Position numbers and translations under genes: made by a program. From Lachnospiraceae bacterium (GTDB lineage Bacteria; Bacillota; Clostridia; Lachnospirales; Lachnospiraceae), in assembly GCA_030825115.1 (NCBI GenBank), contig JAPJQL010000026.1, positions 1 through 54,279 on the forward strand: a stretch of 54,279 nt of DNA, given 5' to 3'. The notes under the pieces were generated by a model. That model was not told where the DNA came from. It searched no databases and saw only the letters and a program-made list of their open reading frames with translations. Of this stretch, positions 7,911 to 15,480 are shown piece after piece; position 1 is the stretch's first letter; the number at the start of each line of letters is the position of its first letter.

Positions 7911-8993
7911 TTACTTCAGTTCAGACGGTACTTCGATTTCTCCTGCAATTATCTTCTGTCTAATCTCCTCAAGCTGTCCCAAAATCTCCTCTGTCACCTG
8001 AATATTGCTGTTTTCTACCGTAACATCCACACCGCCGTCGCTGAGACCAAGCACCTGGTTCTCACCGGCGTAAGTATCCTCCACAACGCTGGTGATCGCA
8101 TGGTATGCACAGGAATCCAGCTGTTTCAGCATACTTGCCATGATATAATCCGGGGCGATCTCATTCTGGTTTAAATTCACACCGATCGCCACAAAGCCGG
8201 TCTCCTCGGCTGCCTGGAACAGCCCCATGCCGGAAGCGCCTGAGGCATGGAAGATCACATCAGCTCCCTTCCCGGCGAAGGTATTGGCGATCGTCTTCGC
8301 TGTGGTCGGGTCGTTAAATCCCCCTGCGTAATCAATGAGCACCTGGACTTCAGGATCCACGTACCGGGCACCTGCCTGATATCCTGCGGCAAAACGGTTG
8401 ATCAGGGGATTATCCACACCGCCGATAAAACCGATGGTCTTGCCATCCCCCAGTTTGCTGTCAATGCCGCCCTGCTTTGCAAGGACTGCCAGCGCACCTG
8501 CCAAAAACGCTCCCTCCTGCTCCTTACAGGAATAGGACGCCACATTTCCAAGATCTGACTCCGCATCCAGAAGGGCAAACCTCTGCTCCGGGTATGCAGT
8601 TGCCACATTCGTCAGGGCATCTACCTGCTCTGCTCCCACGCAGATAATCAAATCGTATTCCCCTGAGGCTGCCATCTCATCCTGGATGATTTCTTCATCC
8701 GATACGGACTTTGGCTCAACCTCGTCATAGGTAATCCCGTAATCTTCAGCGGCTTTCTTTACCCCTTTCAGCGCCAGGTCGTTAAAGGAATTGCCTCCCA
8801 GACCGGCTTCTGTAAAAATGATCCCGATATGGACACCGCCTTCTCCGGCCGCTGCCTCCGCGCCCTCTGTGCCAGCTGTTTTTGCGGCTGTTCCAGATGC
8901 CTTGCATCCTGAAAGAACCGTTCCTGCCAGACAGGCTGCCAGGCATACTGCTGCAATCCTTCTTGTGCTCCTGATGATCGTGTTGTTTTTCAC
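7911..8993 (-). CDS. BMP family nucleoside-binding lipoprotein
   Basis: The extracytoplasmic solute-binding protein captures substrate for the ABC importer. A basic N-terminus and hydrophobic stretch end in a lipobox LSGC, so it is lipid-anchored on the outer face of the membrane. The mature part follows the BMP (basic membrane protein/PnrA) pattern: IGIIFTEAGLGGNSFNDLALKG, EPKSVSDEEIIQDE, then GFIGGVDNPLINRFAAGY and VIFHASGASGMG. I favour a GTG start at 8991-8993, which has GGGAGG ten bases upstream; the ATG ten codons earlier (9023) has no ribosome site. It is the first gene of the operon, behind a promoter and operator at 9041-9093. Size (360 residues) is normal. Confidence 0.9.
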   Translation of the reverse strand: MKNNTIIRSTRRIAAVCLAACLAGTVLSGCKASGTAAKTAGTEGAEAAAGEGGVHIGIIFTEAGLGGNSFNDLALKGVKKAAEDYGITYDEVEPKSVSDEEIIQDEMAASGEYDLIICVGAEQVDALTNVATAYPEQRFALLDAESDLGNVASYSCKEQEGAFLAGALAVLAKQGGIDSKLGDGKTIGFIGGVDNPLINRFAAGYQAGARYVDPEVQVLIDYAGGFNDPTTAKTIANTFAGKGADVIFHASGASGMGLFQAAEETGFVAIGVNLNQNEIAPDYIMASMLKQLDSCAYHAITSVVEDTYAGENQVLGLSDGGVDVTVENSNIQVTEEILGQLEEIRQKIIAGEIEVPSELK

Positions 8994-9040
8994 TTTCTTT
9001 CCCTCCCGTAATTTTCCAAACATTGTTTGTACATATTCCT

Positions 9041-9059
9041 TAACTTGTACAACAAGTTA
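9041..9059. promoter_or_regulatory. candidate HutC/GntR operator of nucleoside operon
   Basis: A perfect palindrome with arms TAACTTG and CAAGTTA around a 5-base centre (TACAA). It covers the predicted transcription start of the operon. Size, symmetry and the C-T-T-G/C-A-A-G half-sites suit a HutC-type GntR protein, and such a regulator is encoded in the same operon. The binding partner is inferred. Confidence 0.65.
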
Positions 9060-9064
9060 CTCAA

Positions 9065-9093
9065 AATGTAACACATTACCAAGCGTTTGTAAA
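9065..9093 (-). promoter_or_regulatory. promoter of nucleoside operon
   Basis: On the minus strand a -35 box TTTACA (9088-9093), a 17-base spacer and a -10 box TACATT (9065-9070) precede the lipoprotein gene. The start of transcription would be near 9058, inside the palindrome. Confidence 0.6.
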
Positions 9094-9217
9094 CTCATTT
9101 GTGGAATTCCAAACTTTTTCGTCACTTTAGTGCAATTCCCCTTTTGCTTTTTATGCATTTTTACCATGTTTTTCTGCTGTTTTTATCCATATTCCTTCCA
9201 TTTCTCAGCCCCCAGCC

Positions 9218-9246
9218 TTGCATTTTTCCTTTATCCGTTATATGAT
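9218..9246 (+). promoter_or_regulatory. promoter of threonine aldolase gene
   Basis: A -35 box TTGCAT (9218-9223), a 17-base spacer and a -10 box TATGAT (9241-9246) lie just before the GAGGAGG ribosome site of the aldolase gene. The 185 bases between the two divergent promoters hold nothing else that I recognise. Confidence 0.6.
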
Positions 9247-9278
9247 ATTCCTCAGATAATAACGAGGAGGAATTGACC

Positions 9279-10301
9279 ATGTACAGCTTCAACAACGATT
9301 ACAGCGAAGGCGCGCACCCGCGTATCCTTCAGGCGATGATGGAGGCAAATCTTGTTCAGAACGCAGGTTACAGCCTGGATACCCATACGGAACACGCAAA
9401 AGAACTGATTAAAAAGGAAATCAAACGGGAGGATGTTGACATCCATCTGATCGTCGGCGGAACCCAGACCAATCTGCTGGCTGTCTCTGCCGCCCTGCGC
9501 CCGCATCAGGCCGTCATCTGTGCAGAGACGGGCCACATCAATGTACACGAAACCGGAGCCATCGAAGCCACCGGGCATAAGGTGCTGGGCTATGACACGC
9601 CGGACGGCAAGCTGACGACAGCCGAGATCCAAAAATCCCTGGACTGGCACTCCGATGAGCACATGGTACAGCCAAAGATGGTCTATATCTCCAATTCCAC
9701 GGAGGTTGGCACCCAGTATTCAAAAGCGGAGCTGGAAACCCTCTCCCGCTTCTGCCGCCAGCACGGATTGTACCTCTTCCTCGACGGCGCGCGGATGGGA
9801 GCGGCCCTAACCAGCCCCGTCAACGACCTGACGCTGGCCGATATCGCGCAGCTCGTGGATCTGTTCTATATCGGCGGCACGAAAAACGGCGCGCTGTTCG
9901 GGGAAGCGCTTGTCATCTGTCACCCGGATTTGAAACCGGACTTCCGCTTTATGATCAAACAGAGAGGCGCGATGCTTGCAAAGGGCTGGCTTCTGGGAAT
10001 CCAGTTTGAGGAACTGTTTCAGAACAATATCTTTTATGAGATGGCAGAACATGCCAATGAAATGGCAGAGCAGCTTCGGAAAGGCTTTATCAAATGCGGG
10101 TATCCCTTCCACTGGGATTCCACTACGAACCAGCTGTTCCCGATTCTGCCAAATGATGTGATCGGGAAACTGGAAAAGGACTTTCTCTTCTCCCCGCAGG
10201 TTAAGATTGACGACTCCCATACCTGCGTCAGGCTGGTAACCTCCTGGGCTACCAGACCGGAAGGTGTCGCCGCATTTTTAAGTGCACTGGAAAATCTGTA
10301 G
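9279..10301 (+). CDS. ltaA: low-specificity L-threonine aldolase
   Basis: A PLP-dependent fold-type I enzyme that splits L-threonine (and allo-threonine) to glycine and acetaldehyde. The family start FNNDYSEGAHPRIL is followed by GGTQTNLLAVSAALRPHQAV, HINVHETGAIEATGHK and the Asp/Arg motif YLFLDGARMGAAL. The Schiff-base lysine is in FYIGGTKNGALFGEAL, near residue 200. Length 340 is normal. The ATG at 9279 lies eight bases after GAGGAGG; an in-frame TTG two codons earlier falls in the gap. It is the only plus-strand gene in this part, has its own promoter and ends at a strong hairpin shared with the converging gene. Nothing unusual. Confidence 0.93.
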   Translation: MYSFNNDYSEGAHPRILQAMMEANLVQNAGYSLDTHTEHAKELIKKEIKREDVDIHLIVGGTQTNLLAVSAALRPHQAVICAETGHINVHETGAIEATGHKVLGYDTPDGKLTTAEIQKSLDWHSDEHMVQPKMVYISNSTEVGTQYSKAELETLSRFCRQHGLYLFLDGARMGAALTSPVNDLTLADIAQLVDLFYIGGTKNGALFGEALVICHPDLKPDFRFMIKQRGAMLAKGWLLGIQFEELFQNNIFYEMAEHANEMAEQLRKGFIKCGYPFHWDSTTNQLFPILPNDVIGKLEKDFLFSPQVKIDDSHTCVRLVTSWATRPEGVAAFLSALENL

Positions 10302-10310
10302 AGACAGGAA

Positions 10311-10334
10311 AAGGAGGCTTTCGCAAGCCTCCTT
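10311..10334. terminator. bidirectional terminator between ltaA and sanA-like gene
   Basis: A perfect 10-bp stem (AAGGAGGCTT at 10311-10320, AAGCCTCCTT at 10325-10334) closes a TCGC tetraloop between convergent genes. T-rich sequence follows on the plus side. It overlaps the stop of the minus-strand gene at 10333. Confidence 0.75.
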
Positions 10335-11028
10335 ACTCTTTATCATTTGTCACATTCCCATTCCCCGATACCGGAATCGCTTCCCCAAGATACGTCGGCT
10401 TCGGTTTTAGCATACAGGCCGCAATATCCTTGTTCCTGGCCAGAACCTCCCTTAAATCCCGCATCTTCTGACCGCCGTAGCGCACTTTTTTTGACGGTAC
10501 GCCAAGAACCTCGATTCCCATATGTCCGGCATTATATACAGCCCGGTAGAGATGGTATTCCTGTGTCACCACGACCATCTTCTCCACCTGAAAGATGTCC
10601 CGCGCCCGGTACATACTTTCATACGTGGAAAACCCGGCGTGGTCCATGAACACATCCTCCGAAGGAACACCTCGTTCCACAGCATATTCTTTCATCTTAT
10701 TGACCTCATCATAATGTACCCGTCCATGGTCCCCGCTCATCAGAAGCTTCGGCGCAGCTCCCGACCGATACAGCGCAATGCCCGCATCCAGCCTGTCTTT
10801 CAGCATCTGGGTCGGCTCTCCGTCTTTCCTGATCCCACAGCCCAGCACCATGATACAGTCCGCCTCCGTCTGCAGGCCAGCCGCCTCCTCTGCGGTAACG
10901 ATCCGCTTTCCTCCATACCATTTTACATAGGCATTTCCTGCAATCCCGCAGGCAGCCCCTGCAAATCCTGCTCCAATACAAAAGGCCAGCAATCGTTTCA
11001 GCCATTTCTTCCATCTGCTCTTCATCAT
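10333..11028 (-). CDS. SanA/YdcF-like DUF218 membrane-anchored protein
   Basis: The protein has 231 residues with one N-terminal membrane helix (residues 12-32, LLAFCIGAGFAGAACGIAG), so the rest probably faces outside. The DUF218 domain shows VLGCGIRKDGEPTQMLKDRLDAG, KLLMSGDHGR and GFSTYESMYRARDIF, then VVVTQEYHLYRAVY. This is the pattern of E. coli SanA (vancomycin exclusion) rather than ElyC. The biochemical role of the family is uncertain; links to envelope permeability are known. Two adjacent ATGs at its 5' end are both possible. It begins ten bases after the stop of the MATE gene and is probably co-transcribed with it. Confidence 0.8.
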   Translation of the reverse strand: MMKSRWKKWLKRLLAFCIGAGFAGAACGIAGNAYVKWYGGKRIVTAEEAAGLQTEADCIMVLGCGIRKDGEPTQMLKDRLDAGIALYRSGAAPKLLMSGDHGRVHYDEVNKMKEYAVERGVPSEDVFMDHAGFSTYESMYRARDIFQVEKMVVVTQEYHLYRAVYNAGHMGIEVLGVPSKKVRYGGQKMRDLREVLARNKDIAACMLKPKPTYLGEAIPVSGNGNVTNDKE

Positions 11029-11038
11029 CCAAATCCTT

Positions 11039-12427
11039 TTATCTCATTTTCCACAACCGGACCGGCTTATACCGGCGAAGTTTACTGAACCACAGATAAT
11101 ATACCACAAACAACACCGTCGTAACCACCCAGGTGAGCGGATAGCTGAACATAATCGTATAGATATCCTTTTTTACCGGAACTGCAAATATGATCCACAA
11201 AATTCTCAGAGCGCAGACTCCAAAGCAGGAAAGCAGCATCGGCAGCCAGCAGTCTCCCACGCCTCTGAGGGCGCCGGACAAAATCTCAATTGCTACATAC
11301 GTCACATAAAACGGGGTCAGATAACGCATCATGGCAACCCCGATCTCAACCACCGCCTTATCCGTCGTAAAGAGTTCATAGCCGTAGATTCCCCAGTTAT
11401 AGATCAATACCGACATGAGGATTGACGACAGAATCGTCATGATCATGCAGGATTTTACCCCTTCCCGCACGCGCTCCGGCTTCCCTGCCCCAAAATTCTG
11501 CCCCACAAACGTCGTCACCGAAATACCAAATGCACTGACGATCATCCAGAACACGCTGTCAATCTTGCTGTAGGCCGTCCAGGCGGCCACGGTATCCGTC
11601 CCCAGCGAATTGATACTGGACTGGATGATCACGTTGGAAGAACTGTACATCACCGACTGGAGTCCTGCCGGAAAGCCAATCCGGATGATCCGTTTTAACA
11701 TCCTCCGGTCCAGCTTTATCTGCCGCCACTCCAGCCGGTACATATCCTTCGTCTTCATCAGGCAGACCGTCACAAGGACCGCGCTGAGCGCCTGGGATAG
11801 AATCGTGGCAAGCGCCGCTCCCTTCACGCCCATATGCAGGAATACAACGAAAATGACATCCAGGGCGATATTCGTCAGACAGCTCGCGATCAGGAAATAC
11901 AGCGGCCGTCTGGAATCCCCCACCGCGCGCAGAATCGACGCGCCCATATTATAAAGCAGGTTTCCGATAATTCCGGCAAAATAGATCCGCAGGTATAAGA
12001 TGGACGGTCCCAGCACATCTGCCGGAGTATCCATCGCCTCCAGCATCACAGGCGCCAGAATAATCCCCACGACCATGATCACGATTCCGGCCGCCAGGCT
12101 GAACGCAATGGATGTATGTACCGCATATCCCACCATCTCCGGGCGCTTCGCCCCATAATACTGGGAGATGATAACGGACGCGCCGGAAGATAGCCCTACG
12201 AAAAACCCGACTACCATCTGGGTCAGCATACCCGTCGAGCCTCCTACGGCAGACAGCGCTTCCTTTCCCACAAACCGCCCTACAATCATGGCGTCCGCAG
12301 CGTTATAGAGCTGCTGGAAAAACGTCCCGAATAAAATCGGGAAAAAGAAAAGCAACAACTGCTGCCAGATGATGCCTTCTGTAATCTTATTTTCTCTCAG
12401 CGCTGTATCAGTCCTTTTAGACGCCAT
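11039..12427 (-). CDS. MATE family efflux transporter
   Basis: A 12-helix cation-coupled multidrug/toxin exporter of the DinF/NorM-like MATE family, 462 residues. The N-terminal half has LFFFPILFGTFFQQLYNAADAMIVGRFVG and VGGSTGMLTQMVVGFFVGLSSGASVIISQYYGA. The second half has GFPAGLQSVMYSSSNVIIQ and TTFVGQNFGAGKPERV. These two repeats are the standard MATE arrangement. The start is the ATG at 12425-12427 behind AGGAGG; upstream in-frame sequence lies beyond the promoter. A 23-bp near-palindrome abuts the -35 box, so a local or distant repressor probably controls it. The drug or metabolite exported cannot be predicted. Confidence 0.93.
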   Translation of the reverse strand: MASKRTDTALRENKITEGIIWQQLLLFFFPILFGTFFQQLYNAADAMIVGRFVGKEALSAVGGSTGMLTQMVVGFFVGLSSGASVIISQYYGAKRPEMVGYAVHTSIAFSLAAGIVIMVVGIILAPVMLEAMDTPADVLGPSILYLRIYFAGIIGNLLYNMGASILRAVGDSRRPLYFLIASCLTNIALDVIFVVFLHMGVKGAALATILSQALSAVLVTVCLMKTKDMYRLEWRQIKLDRRMLKRIIRIGFPAGLQSVMYSSSNVIIQSSINSLGTDTVAAWTAYSKIDSVFWMIVSAFGISVTTFVGQNFGAGKPERVREGVKSCMIMTILSSILMSVLIYNWGIYGYELFTTDKAVVEIGVAMMRYLTPFYVTYVAIEILSGALRGVGDCWLPMLLSCFGVCALRILWIIFAVPVKKDIYTIMFSYPLTWVVTTVLFVVYYLWFSKLRRYKPVRLWKMR

Positions 12428-12473
12428 CTTCTGTTTCCTCCTGCGACAATCTGTGATTGAAGTTATGATTCTC

Positions 12474-12501
12474 AGTATACCATAACTATGACAAACGTCA
12501 A
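12474..12501 (-). promoter_or_regulatory. promoter of MATE gene
   Basis: On the minus strand TTGACG (12496-12501), a 16-base spacer and TATACT (12474-12479) lie 47 bases upstream of the MATE start codon. Confidence 0.6.
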
Positions 12502-12522
12502 CTCGCAAATTGTTTGTGAGTT
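12500..12522. promoter_or_regulatory. candidate operator at MATE promoter
   Basis: Arms AACTCGCAAA (12500-12509) and TTTGTGAGTT (12513-12522) are complementary at nine of ten positions around a TTG centre. The site touches the -35 box, where a repressor of MarR or TetR type could act. No such regulator gene is adjacent. Confidence 0.5.
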
Positions 12523-12540
12523 GGGGGCTGGCGAAAGTCC

Positions 12541-12765
12541 GTCCGGGAGAAGGTGTGGGGACAGGGGGAAATCCTGCTCCGAGTCTCAGGTCTAAGAGGG
12601 GCTAAGCAGTTCTCCGTTTCCTAAAAGCGCGTGGAAAGGCCGCCAAACTCGTTTCACTCAGACAGTGCCGGCCTTTCCACGCAACGGTCACTCCGAAATG
12701 CCAAGCCCCTCTAAGACCTTCAACAAGTCGCCGACTTTCCCCTGTCCCCACACCCTCTCCCGGAC
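12541..12765. repeat. long imperfect palindrome A (225 bp)
   Basis: Three nested complementary blocks fold the whole element into one hairpin. The outer arms are 12541-12571 with 12736-12765 (about 30 bp, starting GTCCGGGAGA). The middle arms are 12589-12603 with 12704-12718 (14 of 15 pairs). The inner arms are 12629-12642 with 12669-12682 (14 of 14, GCGTGGAAAGGCCG). The loop carries ACTCGTTTCACTCAGAC. No coding signal or transposase is seen. It lies between the MATE promoter and palindrome B. It may be a mobile palindromic repeat or a structured RNA. Confidence 0.85.
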
Positions 12766-12872
12766 TACATTCTGGCTGCCACTAAAAAACATTTGCTCTT
12801 TTGAGAAACTTTCTTACTCCAGCTTCTTTCCCATAGAAAAACACTTTAATTTCCTGATGGCAGAGAATGCCA
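12766..12872. other. spacer between palindromes
   Basis: AT-richer linker between the two long palindromes. No promoter, gene or terminator is evident. TCTGGCTGCCA near its left end and TGGCAGAGAATGCCAG at its right end are loosely complementary. Confidence 0.4.
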
Positions 12873-13160
12873 GCGGTCGGCTCCGGGGCGGGGTGGGAAG
12901 GCGGAGGGAGGCAGGCGCAGGTGAAGCAGCGGAACGATTCGGAGATACTTGGCAAAAAAGCCGGGGGAAACCGAGGTTACGCAGGGGCTTCCCGCCCCGG
13001 AGTAAAGCAGGCACGGAGGGGAACGCATCAGGCGTTCGCCGGAGTTTGCCTGCGGTCCTCCGTTTCCCCCGGCTTTTTTGCCTTAGCATCTCCCATCGTG
13101 GAGGTTTAGAACCTGCGCCTGCCTCCCTCCGCCTTCCCACTCCGCCCCGGAGCCGACCGC
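12873..13160. repeat. long imperfect palindrome B (288 bp, GC-rich)
   Basis: The outer arms 12873-12922 and 13111-13160 pair over 50 bp with one mismatch (from GCGGTCGGCTCCGGGGCGG inward). A second pair, 12951-12976 with 13057-13082 (26 bp, one mismatch), includes GGCAAAAAAGCCGGGGG. Inside are a short pair (13007-13013 with 13047-13053) and a 6-bp apical hairpin GAACGC/GCGTTC at 13021-13037. The block CCGCCCCGGAG also recurs at 12992-13002 and 13142-13152, allowing alternative folds. Both strands are open in some frames only because the sequence is GC-rich and self-complementary. It lies downstream of the rnf terminator. Function unknown. Confidence 0.9.
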
Positions 13161-13200
13161 GTACCCTCAACCAACAAACGTAAAAAATCACCCAGATATT

Positions 13201-13251
13201 AAAAAATACGGCTGCCATACCGCGAAACACTCCGCACATATGACAGCCGTA
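13201..13251 (-). terminator. terminator of rnf operon
   Basis: A 13-bp stem (13239-13251 with 13207-13219, one G-U pair) encloses a 19-base loop. It is followed on the minus strand by six U residues (13206-13201). It lies 30 bases after the rnfB stop. Confidence 0.85.
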
Positions 13252-13280
13252 CACATATTCATTTCTTCCAGCCAGGCTGC

Positions 13281-14072
13281 TTACATGATAACCTTAGCCG
13301 GGCACTTCTCCGCGCACTTGCCGCAATTGGTACATTTCTCGTAATCAATCACAGCCACATTGTTCTCCATATGGATTGCGCCGAACTCACACTGCTTTAA
13401 GCACAGCGTACAGCCGATACAGCCGTTGTCGCACTTGGTCTTCACTTCCTTGCCCTTATCGTGGGAGGAGCACTGAACCAGATGCTTCGCATCGTAAGGC
13501 ACAAGATCGATCAGGTGGTTCGGGCAGACAGCGGCGCACTTGCCGCAGGCTACACATTTTTCCTTGTCAACCACTGCCACGCCGTCCACAACGTGGATCG
13601 CGTCAAAAGCACATGCCTTCACACAGGAGCCGTAGCCCATACAGCCATAACCGCAGGCCTTTTCCCCTGCGCCCGGAACGACAGCTACCTTACTGCAGTC
13701 GTCGATTCCGAAATAGTTGTACTGCAGTGCAGTCTTGTCACAAGTTCCTTTACATTTAACAAATGCCACTTTCTTCACGGCCGCGCCGCTCTCAACACCC
13801 ATGATCGCCGCGATCCGGTCAGCCACATCCGGACCGCCTACCGGACAGGCATTGACTGCTGCGGTTCCCGCCGCAATCGCGCTTGCAAGTCCGTCACAGC
13901 CCGGGAAGCCGCAGCCGCCGCAGTTGTTGCCCGGCAGCTCTGCCCTGACCAGGATTTCTTTTTCGTCTACTTCTACTTTAAACTTCTCGCTGGCGATACC
14001 AAGAAGCACACCGATGATAATACCGATGGCACCGATGATACCTGCCGCTAAAAGCACTCCCATCATATTCAT
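13281..14072 (-). CDS. rnfB: Rnf complex subunit RnfB (polyferredoxin)
   Basis: The iron-sulfur subunit that receives electrons from reduced ferredoxin in the membrane-bound ferredoxin:NAD+ oxidoreductase. An N-terminal membrane anchor (residues 5-25) precedes a NNCGGCGFPGCDGLA cluster motif with a fourth Cys in ACPVGG. Mid-protein cysteines CGYGCMGYGSCVKAC begin a run of ferredoxin motifs: CVACGKCAAVCP, CIGCTLCLKQC and CTNCGKCAEKCP. These give at least five Fe-S clusters in 263 residues. It is the last gene of the operon, 13 bases after rnfA, and is followed directly by a terminator. Length and motif order are as in clostridial RnfB. Confidence 0.95.
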   Translation of the reverse strand: MNMMGVLLAAGIIGAIGIIIGVLLGIASEKFKVEVDEKEILVRAELPGNNCGGCGFPGCDGLASAIAAGTAAVNACPVGGPDVADRIAAIMGVESGAAVKKVAFVKCKGTCDKTALQYNYFGIDDCSKVAVVPGAGEKACGYGCMGYGSCVKACAFDAIHVVDGVAVVDKEKCVACGKCAAVCPNHLIDLVPYDAKHLVQCSSHDKGKEVKTKCDNGCIGCTLCLKQCEFGAIHMENNVAVIDYEKCTNCGKCAEKCPAKVIM

Positions 14073-14085
14073 CCTAAGCCACCTC

Positions 14086-14664
14086 CTATTTAATCAATCC
14101 GGAAAATCCCATGAAGGCAATTGCCATCAGACCGGAGGTAATCAATACAATCGGGGACCCCTGGAAGTTGTATGGGATATCATTGTCTTCGATGCTCTCA
14201 CGGATACTTGCCAGTAACACGATTGCAATCGTAAAACCAATCGCCGTACCGATACCGTTTGCCACGCTGAACAGGAAATTGTATTCCTTCTGTACATTGG
14301 TCAGCGCCGCGCCCAGTACCGCACAGTTGGTGGTGATCAGCGGAAGGAACACGCCGAGGGACTGGTACAGTGCCGGCATCGTCTTTTTCAGGAACATCTC
14401 CACAAACTGAACCAGCGCGGCAATGACCAGGATAAAGGCGATCGTCTGCAGGTATTCCCGTCCGAAGGGAACCAGCACAAAGCTGTAGATCAGGCTGGTC
14501 ACCGCCGATGCCAGCGTGATAACGAATACGACCGCCGCACCCATGCCAAGCGCGGTATCGGTCTTCTTGGATACACCAAGGAACGGGCACAAGCCCTGGA
14601 ACTGGCTCAGGATAATGTTGTTAACCAGAGCAGCGCCAATAATTACTAAAATCAGTTCTTTCAT
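14086..14664 (-). CDS. rnfA: Rnf complex subunit RnfA (membrane)
   Basis: An integral membrane subunit with six helices, 192 residues, homologous to RnfE and NqrE/D. It forms part of the ion-conducting core of the Rnf pump. Family signatures are NNIILSQFQGLCPFLGVSKK near the N-terminus and TTNCAVLGAALTNVQ in the second half; the two conserved half-membrane Cys (in GLCPFLG and TNCAVLG) coordinate the intramembrane iron site known from Rnf/Nqr structures. The ATG at 14664 follows AGGAGG. It sits between rnfE and rnfB with short gaps. Confidence 0.95.
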   Translation of the reverse strand: MKELILVIIGAALVNNIILSQFQGLCPFLGVSKKTDTALGMGAAVVFVITLASAVTSLIYSFVLVPFGREYLQTIAFILVIAALVQFVEMFLKKTMPALYQSLGVFLPLITTNCAVLGAALTNVQKEYNFLFSVANGIGTAIGFTIAIVLLASIRESIEDNDIPYNFQGSPIVLITSGLMAIAFMGFSGLIK

Positions 14665-14676
14665 CTATCGCTCCTC

Positions 14677-15468
14677 CTAATCTTCTTTCTTATCCATCTT
14701 GGCGCTCAGTTCGGCTTCCTTCTTTGCAAGAGCCGCCTTCTTCGCTGCCAGAGCCGCTTCCTGTGCCTGGATTTTCCTGCTCTCCAGTGTCACATGGTTG
14801 GACATACATGCGGAACCGGAACAGTTCATACAGTTGCCGCCGCAGGCAAGGGAAGACTGCGGTACGGAACCGTTGGTCGCCGACGGAGCCTTAAACTTGT
14901 TCTGCAGAGCGGTCAGGATTGCCAGTACGAAGAACGCACCCGGAGCCAGACCGAAGATGCTGATGTGGAAGTCATCCGGGATGAACTGGATGCCAAACAC
15001 TGCTCCTGCGCCCAGGATCTCACGGCAGATCGCGATACAGGTAAGACCCACGGTAAAACCAAGTCCCATACCAATACCGTCAAACGCGGAAAGCCCCGGT
15101 GCATTTTTTGCCGCATACGCCTCTGCACGACCCAGGATGATACAGTTTACAACGATCAGAGGGATAAAGATTCCCAGTGATTCATACAGGCTCGGGATAA
15201 ATGCCTGCAGTAACAGCTGAACGACCGTTACCAAAGATGCCACGATAACGATATATGCCGGAATACGTACTCTGTCCGGTATAATTTTCCGCAGCATGGA
15301 AATAATCAAGTTAGAGCAGACCAGTACGGCTGTCGTCGCAAGCCCCATGCCCACGCCGTTGATCGCCGTAGTGGTAACCGCCAGGGTCGGACACATACCC
15401 AACATCAGGACGAAGGTCGGGTTTTCCTTGATAATACCGTTATATAAACGCTCGATATATTTATTCAT
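14677..15468 (-). CDS. rnfE: Rnf complex subunit RnfE with C-terminal cysteine tail
   Basis: The second six-helix core subunit, paralogous to RnfA. It has KENPTFVLMLGMCPTLAVTTTAINGVGMG and IVVNCIILGRAEAYA with the expected Cys pair. I place the start at the ATG 15466-15468, behind TAGGAGG; the GTG three codons earlier overlaps that ribosome site. The family usually ends near residue 200-210, after the sixth helix (AFFVLAILTALQNKF). This protein has 263 residues. About 55 extra residues contain C-GGN-C-MN-C-SGSA-C, followed by an Ala/Lys/Glu-rich helix. The four cysteines could hold an additional Fe-S or zinc site. This is an observation, not a known function. Confidence 0.93.
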   Translation of the reverse strand: MNKYIERLYNGIIKENPTFVLMLGMCPTLAVTTTAINGVGMGLATTAVLVCSNLIISMLRKIIPDRVRIPAYIVIVASLVTVVQLLLQAFIPSLYESLGIFIPLIVVNCIILGRAEAYAAKNAPGLSAFDGIGMGLGFTVGLTCIAICREILGAGAVFGIQFIPDDFHISIFGLAPGAFFVLAILTALQNKFKAPSATNGSVPQSSLACGGNCMNCSGSACMSNHVTLESRKIQAQEAALAAKKAALAKKEAELSAKMDKKED

Positions 15469-15480
15469 GTCTCCCACCTC

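Noticed and set aside
12665..13254. Long overlapping reading frames on both strands (for example 12665-13183 plus, 12814-13254 minus)
   Set aside because: The two translations mirror each other because the DNA is a palindrome. Composition is Pro/Arg/Gly-rich, and neither has a ribosome site or family resemblance.
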